Of a stretch of DNA of 64,000 bases, positions 27,901-35,223 are shown in pieces. This DNA comes from Acidobacteriota bacterium (GTDB lineage: Bacteria > Acidobacteriota > Terriglobia > Acidiferrales > UBA7541): assembly GCA_013289855.1 (NCBI GenBank), contig JABCZD010000001.1, positions 509,027-573,026 of the forward strand. The letters are read 5' to 3'. The first letter of the stretch is position 1. Every line of letters begins with the position of its first letter. Both the position numbers and the translations under genes were made by a program. The notes under the pieces were generated by a model. That model did no database searches and had not been told where the DNA came from. It saw only the letters and a program-made list of their open reading frames with translations.

Positions 27901-28307
27901 GTGCGCGGTGCGCCACCGGATGGCGCGGCAGGTCGCGCGGCAACTAACGCTGCGATTAGCGCAACGACCGCGCTTTCCGCTAGCTGCGCGCCATGCAGCG
28001 TTGCCGGCGGCAAACCTCCCAGTCCATTGGAAATTGTCTCGGCGCTTATGACTCGCAGGCTTTCGCGAGTGGCTCCAGCCAATCGCTCGGTAAGAAAAGA
28101 AGCCGCGGCGATGGCGGTTGTGCATCCGCGACACAGAAATCGTGCCTCGGCGATTTGCTGCCCATCTACGCGCACCGCGAGACGCAATACATCGCCACAC
28201 ACTGGGTTGCTTACCTCCACCGTATGAGTCGCATCGGCTAAGTCGCCGGCGTTGCGCGGTTGCCGAAAATGATCGAGGACTGCTGCGCTAAACATTTCCG
28301 CAATCAC
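27897..28307 (-). CDS. IscU/NifU-N-like iron-sulfur scaffold lacking the third conserved Cys
   Basis: 136 residues with the IscU fold signature: EMFSAAVLDHFRQPRNAG, then NPVCGDV (Cys37, Asp39) and RGCTTAIAAAS (Cys62). The third cluster ligand, normally Cys in the Leu-His-Cys segment, is Gly106 here (ATLHGAQLAES). An extra Cys59 sits three residues before Cys62. It is the last gene of the purine operon, 43 bases after guanine deaminase. The [2Fe-2S] subunit of xanthine dehydrogenase is an obvious client. It may assemble clusters with an altered ligand set, transfer them, or have a different role. The next cysteine desulfurase gene is about 12 kb away at 39942. Family assignment is firm; activity is uncertain. 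Confidence 0.85.
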   Translation of the reverse strand: MIAEMFSAAVLDHFRQPRNAGDLADATHTVEVSNPVCGDVLRLAVRVDGQQIAEARFLCRGCTTAIAAASFLTERLAGATRESLRVISAETISNGLGGLPPATLHGAQLAESAVVALIAALVAARPAAPSGGAPRT

Positions 28308-28350
28308 TTTCTTTGGGAGATTATTTTACTGAAAAAAGCGATGTTTTGTT

Positions 28351-28815
28351 TCAGTATGGCGTTTTATCCGTCTTCGCGCGCCAGGCGTCAAAAATCGCGA
28401 TTCCCTCTTCGCGCAGTAATTCGCTCATCGGAATGCGGCGCGAGACGTGTGAAAGTTTGATCTCATCGTAGATAAACGCATCGTCAAACCCGGCAGAGGC
28501 CGCGTCGCTCGCCAAACCGGCGTAGAAAACGCGGGCAGGCCGCGCCCAATAAATTGCACCCAGGCACATCGGACAAGGCTCGCAAGTAGTGTACAGATCG
28601 CATTCCGTCAATTGAAACGCCGCCAGCGTTTTGCAGGCCGCACGAATGGCTACGACTTCGGCGTGCGCGGTCGGATCGTTTGTGGCGGTGACTTGATTTA
28701 CGCCCTCGGCAACCACCAGTCCGTCTCTCACCACCACCGCCGCAAACGGCCCGCCGCCGGCGAGGATATTTTCGTGGGCCAGGGCAATCGCTCGTCGCAT
28801 GAACTCGGTAGACAT
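28351..28815 (-). CDS. guaD: guanine deaminase (cytidine deaminase-fold)
   Basis: 154 residues, like the 156-residue Bacillus GuaD. Deaminates guanine to xanthine and ammonia in the cytoplasm. Seen: zinc ligand His51 with catalytic Glu53 in NDPTAHAEVVAIRAAC, and Cys81/Cys84 in TTCEPCPMCLGAIYWAR. The C-terminal part SAGFDDAFIYDEI is the GuaD-specific stretch that distinguishes it from tRNA adenosine deaminase TadA. The ATG at 28815 is 11 bases past the stop of the upstream amidohydrolase, so they share a transcript. A longer open frame reaches 29034 but lies inside that gene. With xanthine dehydrogenase in the same operon it gives guanine entry into the pathway. Adenine deaminase is not in the window. 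Confidence 0.92.
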   Translation of the reverse strand: MSTEFMRRAIALAHENILAGGGPFAAVVVRDGLVVAEGVNQVTATNDPTAHAEVVAIRAACKTLAAFQLTECDLYTTCEPCPMCLGAIYWARPARVFYAGLASDAASAGFDDAFIYDEIKLSHVSRRIPMSELLREEGIAIFDAWRAKTDKTPY

Positions 28816-28826
28816 ATGAGTTTTTC

Positions 28827-30065
28827 CTACTGCGAAAGGCTGGCTAGCGCTTCCGCAAGCACTAGCGTGCCACGCGCAATATCCTCGGGAGCGGCGTACT
28901 CGTCCGGCCGATGACTGACTCCGCCGCGGCACGGAATAAACAGCATTCCCGTGGGAGCGATGCGCGACATAAAGAGTGAATCGTGATATGCGCGGCTCAC
29001 CATGGAAAGAAAAGGCCAGGCGTGCTTCCGGCACGCATCGGATAGAGCCCCAACGACACTTGCCGCGCAGTCCGCCGGAGCATCCGCGTTCACAAGTTCA
29101 GAGTGGATGGAAACTTGACGTTTTTCCGCTACACGGCGCATCGCGTCGTCGATCGCGTGCATGGCGTTATCTCGGCGCGCCAAATCTGTGTCGCGAACGT
29201 CGACCGTCAGGCGCACCCGACTCGGAATACTGTTCACTGCGCCCGGGAACACTTCGCAAACGCCGACAGTGGCCACGGTATCGATTGCGCCGCTGGCGCG
29301 CGCTGCGTTCTCAATGGCCAAAATTACTTCTGCCGCTGCGCACAGCGCGTCGCGACGATCCGGCATTAATACTCCGCCTGCATGCCCACCAGTGCCTTCG
29401 ACCACCATTCGCAAGCTCGCTGGCGCGGCAATCCTCGTGACGATACCGAGAGGGATTTTCTGCTGCTCCAACAGAGGTCCCTGTTCAATATGCAATTCAA
29501 CAAAAGCACGGTAGTGATCTGAAGGCAACTTTACATCGCGCAATTCGCCGCTGAAGCCGGCCTTGCCGCGCACTTTCTCCGCGTTGCGCCCATCACTGTC
29601 CGTCAACTTAGCGGCCGCTTCCGGCGAAAGCGCTCCGGAAAGCAAGCGGCTGCCAAGACAACCAACGCCGAACCGCGTTGGTTCTTCGGCGGTGAATATC
29701 AATAATTCAATGGAGCGCTTCGGACGAAATCCGCCGCGTTGCAGTGCGCGAATCGCTTCCAAGCCGCCGAGCACGCCGACGACCCCGTCGTATTTTCCCG
29801 CGTTTGGAATGGCATCGATATGTGAGCCGGTGCCGACCGCCGGAGCTTCCGGGTCGGATCCCGCCCAGCGCGCGAACATATTTCCAATCGGATCGCGGCG
29901 TATGGTTAGGCCCGCATCCTCGCATCGCGCCAGCAGCCAGCCCCGCGCCTCTAAATCTTTGGCGGTGAAAACCACCCTGGTGACTATCGGGGCTTCGGCC
30001 TCTGAAATGCACGCGAGTTCTTCAATCTCCGCAAGCAACTTATCCTGATCGACGGAAAGATTCAT
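28827..30065 (-). CDS. M20-family amidohydrolase, probable ureidoglycolate amidohydrolase
   Basis: 412 residues of the Zn-dependent AllC/UAH/hydantoinase-carbamoylase family. Metal site residues are in GTGSHIDAIPNAGKYDG, FTAEEPTRFG and FVELHIEQGP; the dimerisation-domain motif GTGGHAGGVLMPDRRDAL and the late SRAYHDSLFMSR supply the final His. Two family members flank allE here. The one at 30798 has the allantoate-type ending GAGHDAM, while this one has YHDSLFM, so I assign it to the last step, ureidoglycolate to glyoxylate with ammonia and carbon dioxide release. That split rests on context and one motif. Start at 30065 overlaps the allE stop as ATGA. Substrate should be treated as likely rather than certain. 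Confidence 0.85.
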   Translation of the reverse strand: MNLSVDQDKLLAEIEELACISEAEAPIVTRVVFTAKDLEARGWLLARCEDAGLTIRRDPIGNMFARWAGSDPEAPAVGTGSHIDAIPNAGKYDGVVGVLGGLEAIRALQRGGFRPKRSIELLIFTAEEPTRFGVGCLGSRLLSGALSPEAAAKLTDSDGRNAEKVRGKAGFSGELRDVKLPSDHYRAFVELHIEQGPLLEQQKIPLGIVTRIAAPASLRMVVEGTGGHAGGVLMPDRRDALCAAAEVILAIENAARASGAIDTVATVGVCEVFPGAVNSIPSRVRLTVDVRDTDLARRDNAMHAIDDAMRRVAEKRQVSIHSELVNADAPADCAASVVGALSDACRKHAWPFLSMVSRAYHDSLFMSRIAPTGMLFIPCRGGVSHRPDEYAAPEDIARGTLVLAEALASLSQ

Positions 30066-30805
30066 TTCTGCGACGCCAGCGGATGCCGGTTCCAATTTTT
30101 GTAAATGAGATATTTCGCCGGCACCTTGCCGATGGCACCAAACCATTGCGGACACCACGGCGCCATCCAGATAAAATCTCCCGCGGTCACTGGATACCAA
30201 GAATCACCGAGGCGGTAAATTCCGCCGCCTTCCAGCATCAGCAGGCCGTGTTCCATAACGTGCATTTCCACCATGCTCAGCGCCGCGCCCGGCTGATACA
30301 CCATGCTGTTCACCGCAAAATCGAAACTCATTTCATCAGGCAATAGATGTTTCACCTGTAGGTCGGTATCGCCGTCCAGCGCTTCCGCCGTAACCGCGTC
30401 TTCGCTCGAAACGATTACCTGTGGCGCCGCAAGTTTTTCGACCGGTAGATACGGCTTTTCAATCACGATAACGTGGCTTTCTTCCTTCGCTGCCACGCGA
30501 TGCACTGGGCCGCAGGGCAAGTACGCGTACCCGCGCGCGCCGAGGATGCTTTGCTTTCCTCCGACGTCCACGGCAACCGAGCCGCGCGTTACATAAATAA
30601 ATCGCTGCGCCGCGGTGTCGCCCAGCTCTCCGCCCTTTTCCATCTCCGCGGTGTATTCGGCGAACGCCGCACCCATCGCCGTGCCCACGTGCACGACCGC
30701 CATCGCACACTTCATTCCTGGCAGCGCCGTGCGCACAAATGTGTCAGGCGTCAGCAACACATGATTCGGTTGCTGCGAACTTCTTGTTTGACCAAGATTA
30801 TGCAC
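30062..30805 (-). CDS. allE: (S)-ureidoglycine aminohydrolase
   Basis: 247-residue bicupin that converts (S)-ureidoglycine to (S)-ureidoglycolate plus ammonia, a manganese-dependent step that follows allantoate hydrolysis. The C-terminal cupin carries the characteristic metal-binding stretch MVEMHVMEHGLLMLEGGG and then WYPVTAGDFIWMAPWCPQWF, with the closing IYKNWNRHPL, all hallmarks of AllE/UGlyAH. The N-terminal cupin (about 30-125) has the Arg/Phe-Ile-Tyr-Val pattern but looks degenerate for metal. GTG start at 30805 overlaps the end of allC by eight bases, and its stop overlaps the next start, so translation is coupled across the three genes allC-allE-UAH. Confident assignment. Confidence 0.94.
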   Translation of the reverse strand: MHNLGQTRSSQQPNHVLLTPDTFVRTALPGMKCAMAVVHVGTAMGAAFAEYTAEMEKGGELGDTAAQRFIYVTRGSVAVDVGGKQSILGARGYAYLPCGPVHRVAAKEESHVIVIEKPYLPVEKLAAPQVIVSSEDAVTAEALDGDTDLQVKHLLPDEMSFDFAVNSMVYQPGAALSMVEMHVMEHGLLMLEGGGIYRLGDSWYPVTAGDFIWMAPWCPQWFGAIGKVPAKYLIYKNWNRHPLASQK

Positions 30806-32069
30806 GGCGCGTCCTTGTCAGAAATTCGCGTGATCCCGCAAGCTGTTCGAGCAACTGCATTCCGCAGGCAATGGCTTTCGTAATGTCTCCGGCCCGCACG
30901 GTTTCCGAAGGGTCGTGGCTAACGCCGCCGGGGGTGCGCAAGAAAATCATCGCGGCAGGAACCTGCTCCGCCAAAATCATGGCGTCGTGACCCGCGCCGC
31001 TGACCATCCGGTGCGGCGCGCAGCCGACCTTGCGCATCGCCTCCGCAATTTGCGCCACAAAAAACGTATCCATGGCTACCGCGCGTTGGTCCAGCAACAT
31101 CTTGGAACTAAGGCGCAATTCACGCCGCTGGGCAATTTCCTGTGCGCGTTGAACTAAATCCTTGACCGCATTTTCTCGCACTTCGTCCGAAGCGTGCCGC
31201 ACATCCAAGCTCAGCCGCGCCTGTCCTGGAATGCAATTCACCGCTCCGGGCTTCACGTCAAGAACGCCAACCGTGGCCACCAGTCCCTTTGACGCACCGG
31301 CAGCGACTTCCGCCGCCTTTTCCACAGCAACGATCCATTCCGCCGCGCCTGCCAGCGCGTCGTGGCGCAGATGCATGGGAGTCGTGCCCGCGTGATTCGC
31401 GCGGCCGGCAAAGGTGAACTCCAGCCGGCTTTGCCCCGCAATCGCTTCCACGGCACCCAACGCGAAGCCCAAATCTTCCAGCACCGGCCCTTGCTCGATA
31501 TGGAATTCGAGGTAACTCAAAACATCGGCGTCCAGTCGTGCCTGTGGAATCTCATTAACCGGCAAACCAAAGTCTTCTAGCGCGCGCCGCACGGAAATCC
31601 CTTGCGCGTCACGACAATCCAGAAGTTCGTCGTCCAGTCGGCCCACTAACGCGCGACTTCCGATGAATGGCCTGCCAAAGCGCACGCCCTCTTCCTCGGA
31701 AAGGCCGACGACTTCAATCGCGAACGGTAGGCGCCGTCCCTCAAGCCCCTCCAGCAACGCCACCGCCAGCGTGACGCCTAAGATTCCATCGTATGCGCCG
31801 GCGTTTGGCACGGTATCCAAGTGCGAGCCCATCAGCAGCCGCGGCGCGTCCGGGGTGGCACCGGGATAAATCCCGCGAAGATTTCCCGCCGCATCCACGC
31901 GCGTCGAAACTCCCACTTCCGCAAGCCACTGCGAAACTTCGCGGTGACAATCGTGCATCGGAGGCGACAAGAAAGTCCGTCGCGTACCTTCACGATCCTC
32001 GCTGAACCGCGCCAACGTCTGGCAGCGCGCCAAAACTTTTTCTGCCGCATTTACACTGGTAGTCAGCAT
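30798..32069 (-). CDS. allC: allantoate amidohydrolase
   Basis: 423 residues, M20 family. Hydrolyses allantoate to (S)-ureidoglycine, ammonia and carbon dioxide. Seen: metal ligands in MGSHLDTVPNAGAYDG and GLSEEEGVRFG, LEFHIEQGPVLE, the substrate region AGRANHAGTTPMHLRHDAL, VLDVKPGAVNCIPG, and the diagnostic MVSGAGHDAMIL. It begins six bases after urate oxidase ends and overlaps allE at its 3' end. Because AllE follows directly, the product is most likely ureidoglycine rather than free ureidoglycolate plus urea. No allantoicase is present. Confident. Confidence 0.93.
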   Translation of the reverse strand: MLTTSVNAAEKVLARCQTLARFSEDREGTRRTFLSPPMHDCHREVSQWLAEVGVSTRVDAAGNLRGIYPGATPDAPRLLMGSHLDTVPNAGAYDGILGVTLAVALLEGLEGRRLPFAIEVVGLSEEEGVRFGRPFIGSRALVGRLDDELLDCRDAQGISVRRALEDFGLPVNEIPQARLDADVLSYLEFHIEQGPVLEDLGFALGAVEAIAGQSRLEFTFAGRANHAGTTPMHLRHDALAGAAEWIVAVEKAAEVAAGASKGLVATVGVLDVKPGAVNCIPGQARLSLDVRHASDEVRENAVKDLVQRAQEIAQRRELRLSSKMLLDQRAVAMDTFFVAQIAEAMRKVGCAPHRMVSGAGHDAMILAEQVPAAMIFLRTPGGVSHDPSETVRAGDITKAIACGMQLLEQLAGSREFLTRTRRA

Positions 32070-32075
32070 TGTCCG

Positions 32076-32921
32076 TTACGTTTTCCGGCAGATACGCGCT
32101 TCGATGTAGCCGTGCGGCTCATCGATGGGTACGAATATTTCATTCGGATTGTCCTGACCAAAATGCGAAAGGTCTACCGGCAGACAGTGAAGATTGGGCA
32201 TGCGCAACTCCAGCTGTTCGACTTCCGGAACTTCTTGCAGCACCCCTTCCGCCATCGCGTAAAGCGTGTGCTGCACCGATCTACTTTTGTGGTGCGCGAA
32301 AACATTCAGCAACTCTTCGCGAATCTTGGTACGCAGGGCCGCAAAGTCGCCGTCCAGCTTTCCATACGTCCAGCGGCTCCAAACCGCCGTTCCGAATAAG
32401 CGATCGTTAGATTCCGCCAGGGTCGTCAACGAATCCTTTATGTAGCCTTCAAACGCCGAATCCGCCGTCTTCATAATCACCAAATCTTCCAGGCCGGAGT
32501 GCACGACTAGTTCCCCGCCTTGCTTACGGACCACGGCGGTCGTTTGCCGCTCTTTGCTGGACTGCACGAAGGTAGTCGCGTGCGGCTTTCCGTTCGTGAT
32601 CAAATGCTCCCAGACCTTTTCCCTGACACTCACTTCCGCTTCGGAGACCTGCGGGTTGCGCCGCAGTAAAAACTCCGTCAATTCTTTCGCGAAATCCTCC
32701 ATGCATACCGCCTGCGACTTCCGCGCTATCGAATAGACGGTATTTTTCATGGTATCGGTCGGCAGAATACTGCTGTTGTCGCCGGCTTCAAAGCAGCTGG
32801 CAAAGTCCCCGCGCAGCAACACCTCCACGGACCATTCGTGAAAATCGTGCCAGCCCTCGCGCCGCCGGACGCGCACCAAACGGACGCGGGATTTGCCGTA
32901 GCGATCTTCCAACAATTTCAT
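32076..32921 (-). CDS. urate oxidase (factor-independent urate hydroxylase)
   Basis: About 281 residues, tunnelling-fold uricase that oxidises urate to 5-hydroxyisourate with oxygen, giving hydrogen peroxide. Seen: YGKSRVRL near the N-terminus (catalytic Lys region), the signature LPTDTMKNTVYSIA with catalytic Thr and Lys, FGTAVWSRWTYG in the second half, and the C-terminal NLHCLPVDLSHFG and DNPNEIFVP. I use ATG at 32921; an in-frame TTG at 32936 would add five residues, and neither has a clear ribosome site. There is no N-terminal OHCU decarboxylase domain as in Bacillus PucL; that domain is fused to a different protein here. A peroxide-removing enzyme is not encoded nearby. Confidence 0.93.
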   Translation of the reverse strand: MKLLEDRYGKSRVRLVRVRRREGWHDFHEWSVEVLLRGDFASCFEAGDNSSILPTDTMKNTVYSIARKSQAVCMEDFAKELTEFLLRRNPQVSEAEVSVREKVWEHLITNGKPHATTFVQSSKERQTTAVVRKQGGELVVHSGLEDLVIMKTADSAFEGYIKDSLTTLAESNDRLFGTAVWSRWTYGKLDGDFAALRTKIREELLNVFAHHKSRSVQHTLYAMAEGVLQEVPEVEQLELRMPNLHCLPVDLSHFGQDNPNEIFVPIDEPHGYIEARICRKT

Positions 32922-32987
32922 GATGCGGTCAGCCAACCTAGCTCAACTTCGTTAGCAACTCCACTTCGTAAGGCAACTCCACCTCGC

Positions 32988-33332
32988 TCAACTCCCGCGA
33001 TACGTCGTATAGCCATGCGGACTCAGCAGCAACGGCACATGAAAATGCGTCTCACCACCACGCACCTCAAAGGTAATTTCCACCACAGGATACAATCCCG
33101 CAACGCCCCGGCCTGCAAAATAATTCCCGGTCTCAAACGCCAACCGGTAACACCCCGCTCGCAGTCCATCACTTGGCGGCAAAAGTTGCGCGCATCGCCC
33201 ATCCGCATCGGTTTGCGCGGATCCCAGCTGCGACCACGCGCCCGATTCCTCGAGCCGTTCCAGTCGCACGCTCACACTCGCGGCAGGCTTGCCCAGCGCC
33301 GTATCCAGCACGTGCGTGGAAATTCGTTTCAT
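32988..33332 (-). CDS. 5-hydroxyisourate hydrolase (transthyretin-like)
   Basis: 114 residues, the normal length. Hydrolyses 5-hydroxyisourate to OHCU, the step after urate oxidase. Seen: N-terminal ISTHVLDTALGKPA with the catalytic His, a central Arg-containing strand, HFHVPLLLSPHGYTTYRGS, whose terminal Tyr-Arg-Gly-Ser is the family signature. There is no signal peptide, so it is cytoplasmic. The ATG at 33332 overlaps the stop of the upstream FAD-UraD fusion as ATGA; an in-frame GTG four codons upstream is less likely. So the enzymes before and after OHCU are made from directly coupled cistrons. Confidence 0.95.
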   Translation of the reverse strand: MKRISTHVLDTALGKPAASVSVRLERLEESGAWSQLGSAQTDADGRCAQLLPPSDGLRAGCYRLAFETGNYFAGRGVAGLYPVVEITFEVRGGETHFHVPLLLSPHGYTTYRGS

Positions 33333-34729
33333 TCCCCGAGCCACTTTCTCAGACGAATTTGCGTAATCTCTTCCTGCTCATTCGCCGCTTCGCGCATTTC
33401 CGCGGCCTCATCATTTTGCAGCCGCCGACGCAAAATCTGCAGAATTTCGCTCGGCGACTTGCCCGTAGCGCACACAATGAAGATCCTGCCGAATCGCTGC
33501 TCATAACTCCGGTTGCCTTCGGCCAACGCGCCCTTCACTTCTTCAGCGCTCGCGCTAACCCTTCGCTGCTCTTCCGACGACCACTGTCGCGACTTCGCTG
33601 TAGCGGCGCCCGCAGGTCGCGACTCCCCAATCCGCGGGTGACTCCGAAACGCCTCCATCCAATCCGCAGCGGTCAGCCCGTGCCAAACCTCCCGCGCAGC
33701 CTCCAGCAACTCCCCCACGCCACCAAACGGACGGCGACGCACCATTCCATCCGCCCAGGCCCGCGCGCCACAGCAGGGCAAGATCTCGCGCGCTGCTTCC
33801 TCGCGTTCCAGAGTATTCCAGCGCGCCAATAAATCGTTCACCTCCGTACGTGGCTGGTTCGCTTCGCTAGCACAAAGTTGCGCAACAAACTCCGCCACCA
33901 AGTTCCCCGCCACCGCGCCACGATATTCCGCGGTCGAGCGAATATCCGCAATCGGAGCAATCTCTTCTGCGACCAGTCTCCGCAACTCCTCCGCCGAAAT
34001 CGCGTCGCTTGTTTTCCCGTTCAGCGCCGCTTCCAATTTCCGCAGTCGCACCGGCACCGGCGCAACGCTTCCCAGCGCGATCCGCACATCGCGCATCACG
34101 CCGTCCACCATCAACCCCAGCCCTGCAGCAGCAACCTTCGCAATCGCCTGCGCCTGTCGCGCCCCAACCTTCCGCGCGTACGAAAAATATCCCGAATATT
34201 TCCGAGGCAGATAAATCGCCCGAATCAATTCATCTGCCACCATCGCGGTCTTCTTGTAGCCCAAATGAAAGTCGCGATACGCCACGCGCCGCTCGCCGCG
34301 CACCGACGCCAGCGCCAGCTCCGCATCATACGCTAGCAGCGCCGGCAAAGAGTCCGCCGCCGGAGATGCATTCGCAATATTTCCACCCAATGTGCCGCGA
34401 TTCTGATTCGCGATTCCGCCGGTCCACGACGCCGCGTGCGCCAGCAATGGAAATTCTCGCGCAATCACTGGTTCCCGCCGCAAATCGGTGTACGTACATC
34501 CCGCGCCAATCACCAGCTCTGCCGGCGTTTCCGTAATGCCGCGCAACTCGCGCAAATTCCAAATACTCACCAACTTTCGCGCGCGCAGCATGCCCGCGCC
34601 GTACAACACCATCACATCGGTTCCGCCCGCGATCGGCAACCAGGCACCAGGTTCGCGCGCCAGCAAAGTCATCGCCTGTTGCAAACTCTCAGCCGCGACC
34701 ATTGCAAAATCCTCCGGGTCCGACCTCAT
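33329..34729 (-). CDS. fusion: xanthine dehydrogenase FAD subunit + OHCU decarboxylase
   Basis: 466 residues in two parts. Residues 1-285 are the FAD-binding subunit of a three-subunit xanthine dehydrogenase: AGGTDVMVLY at 34-43, TLGGNIANASPAAD at 113-126, and the CO-dehydrogenase flavoprotein C-terminal part with AIAKVAAAGLG and EYRGAVAGNL. Residues about 296-466 are OHCU decarboxylase: ARWNTLEREEAAREILPCCG, catalytic His364 in SHPRIGES, SSEEQ at 384-388, and GRIFIVCATGKSPSEIL. The link is a short polar stretch (about 287-296). OHCU decarboxylase makes (S)-allantoin, three steps after xanthine dehydrogenase makes urate. Start at 34729 overlaps the [2Fe-2S] subunit stop (ATGA). No separate uraD exists in the window. 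The reading frame is continuous, so this is not a sequencing join within the text given. Confidence 0.92.
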   Translation of the reverse strand: MRSDPEDFAMVAAESLQQAMTLLAREPGAWLPIAGGTDVMVLYGAGMLRARKLVSIWNLRELRGITETPAELVIGAGCTYTDLRREPVIAREFPLLAHAASWTGGIANQNRGTLGGNIANASPAADSLPALLAYDAELALASVRGERRVAYRDFHLGYKKTAMVADELIRAIYLPRKYSGYFSYARKVGARQAQAIAKVAAAGLGLMVDGVMRDVRIALGSVAPVPVRLRKLEAALNGKTSDAISAEELRRLVAEEIAPIADIRSTAEYRGAVAGNLVAEFVAQLCASEANQPRTEVNDLLARWNTLEREEAAREILPCCGARAWADGMVRRRPFGGVGELLEAAREVWHGLTAADWMEAFRSHPRIGESRPAGAATAKSRQWSSEEQRRVSASAEEVKGALAEGNRSYEQRFGRIFIVCATGKSPSEILQILRRRLQNDEAAEMREAANEQEEITQIRLRKWLGE

Positions 34730-35223
34730 GGCGCAGCAATCCTCCGCGCCGCTTCGGCCACCGCCGAAAATATTTGCATATAGCCCGTGCAGCGGCACAA
34801 ATTGCCGGAGAGCCCCTCGCGAATCTCTTCCATAGAAGGCGCAGGCTTTTTCCCCAGCAACTCCACCGTCGCCATAATCATTCCCGGCGTGCAAATTCCA
34901 CACTGCGCGCCGCCGCAATCCAAGAACGCCTGCTGCACCGCGTGCAGCTTTCCCTCGCTTGCCAGCCCTTCGATCGTAAAGATCGCTGTTCCGCCGGCCT
35001 GCAGTACGGGCACCAGGCAACTATTCACCAGGACGTCGTCCATTAGGACCGCGCACGAGCCGCACTCGCCCTCGCCGCAGCCCTCCTTCGCGCCCGTCAA
35101 TCCCAACTCATTGCGCAGTATGTCCAGCAACCGCGCCATCGGATAGGCGACCACCTGGCGAGCCTCGCCGTTCACCGTAAACGTAACTGCACATTTCCCA
35201 GCGCAGTCCTTGGTGCTGGTCAT
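34726..35223 (-). CDS. xanthine dehydrogenase [2Fe-2S] subunit
   Basis: 165 residues. Carries two [2Fe-2S] clusters passing electrons from the molybdenum site to FAD. Plant-type ferredoxin motif CGEGECGSCAV with the later Cys in NSCLVPV; second cluster motif CGICTPGM and CRCTGYMQI in the helical domain. It starts at 35223 overlapping the large-subunit stop (ATGA), and its own stop overlaps the FAD-fusion start, so all three XDH cistrons are chained. A nine-residue N-terminal extension with two Cys (KDCAGKC) precedes the ferredoxin fold; whether those Cys matter is unknown. Very similar subunits occur in other molybdenum hydroxylases, but context fixes xanthine. Confidence 0.94.
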   Translation of the reverse strand: MTSTKDCAGKCAVTFTVNGEARQVVAYPMARLLDILRNELGLTGAKEGCGEGECGSCAVLMDDVLVNSCLVPVLQAGGTAIFTIEGLASEGKLHAVQQAFLDCGGAQCGICTPGMIMATVELLGKKPAPSMEEIREGLSGNLCRCTGYMQIFSAVAEAARRIAAP

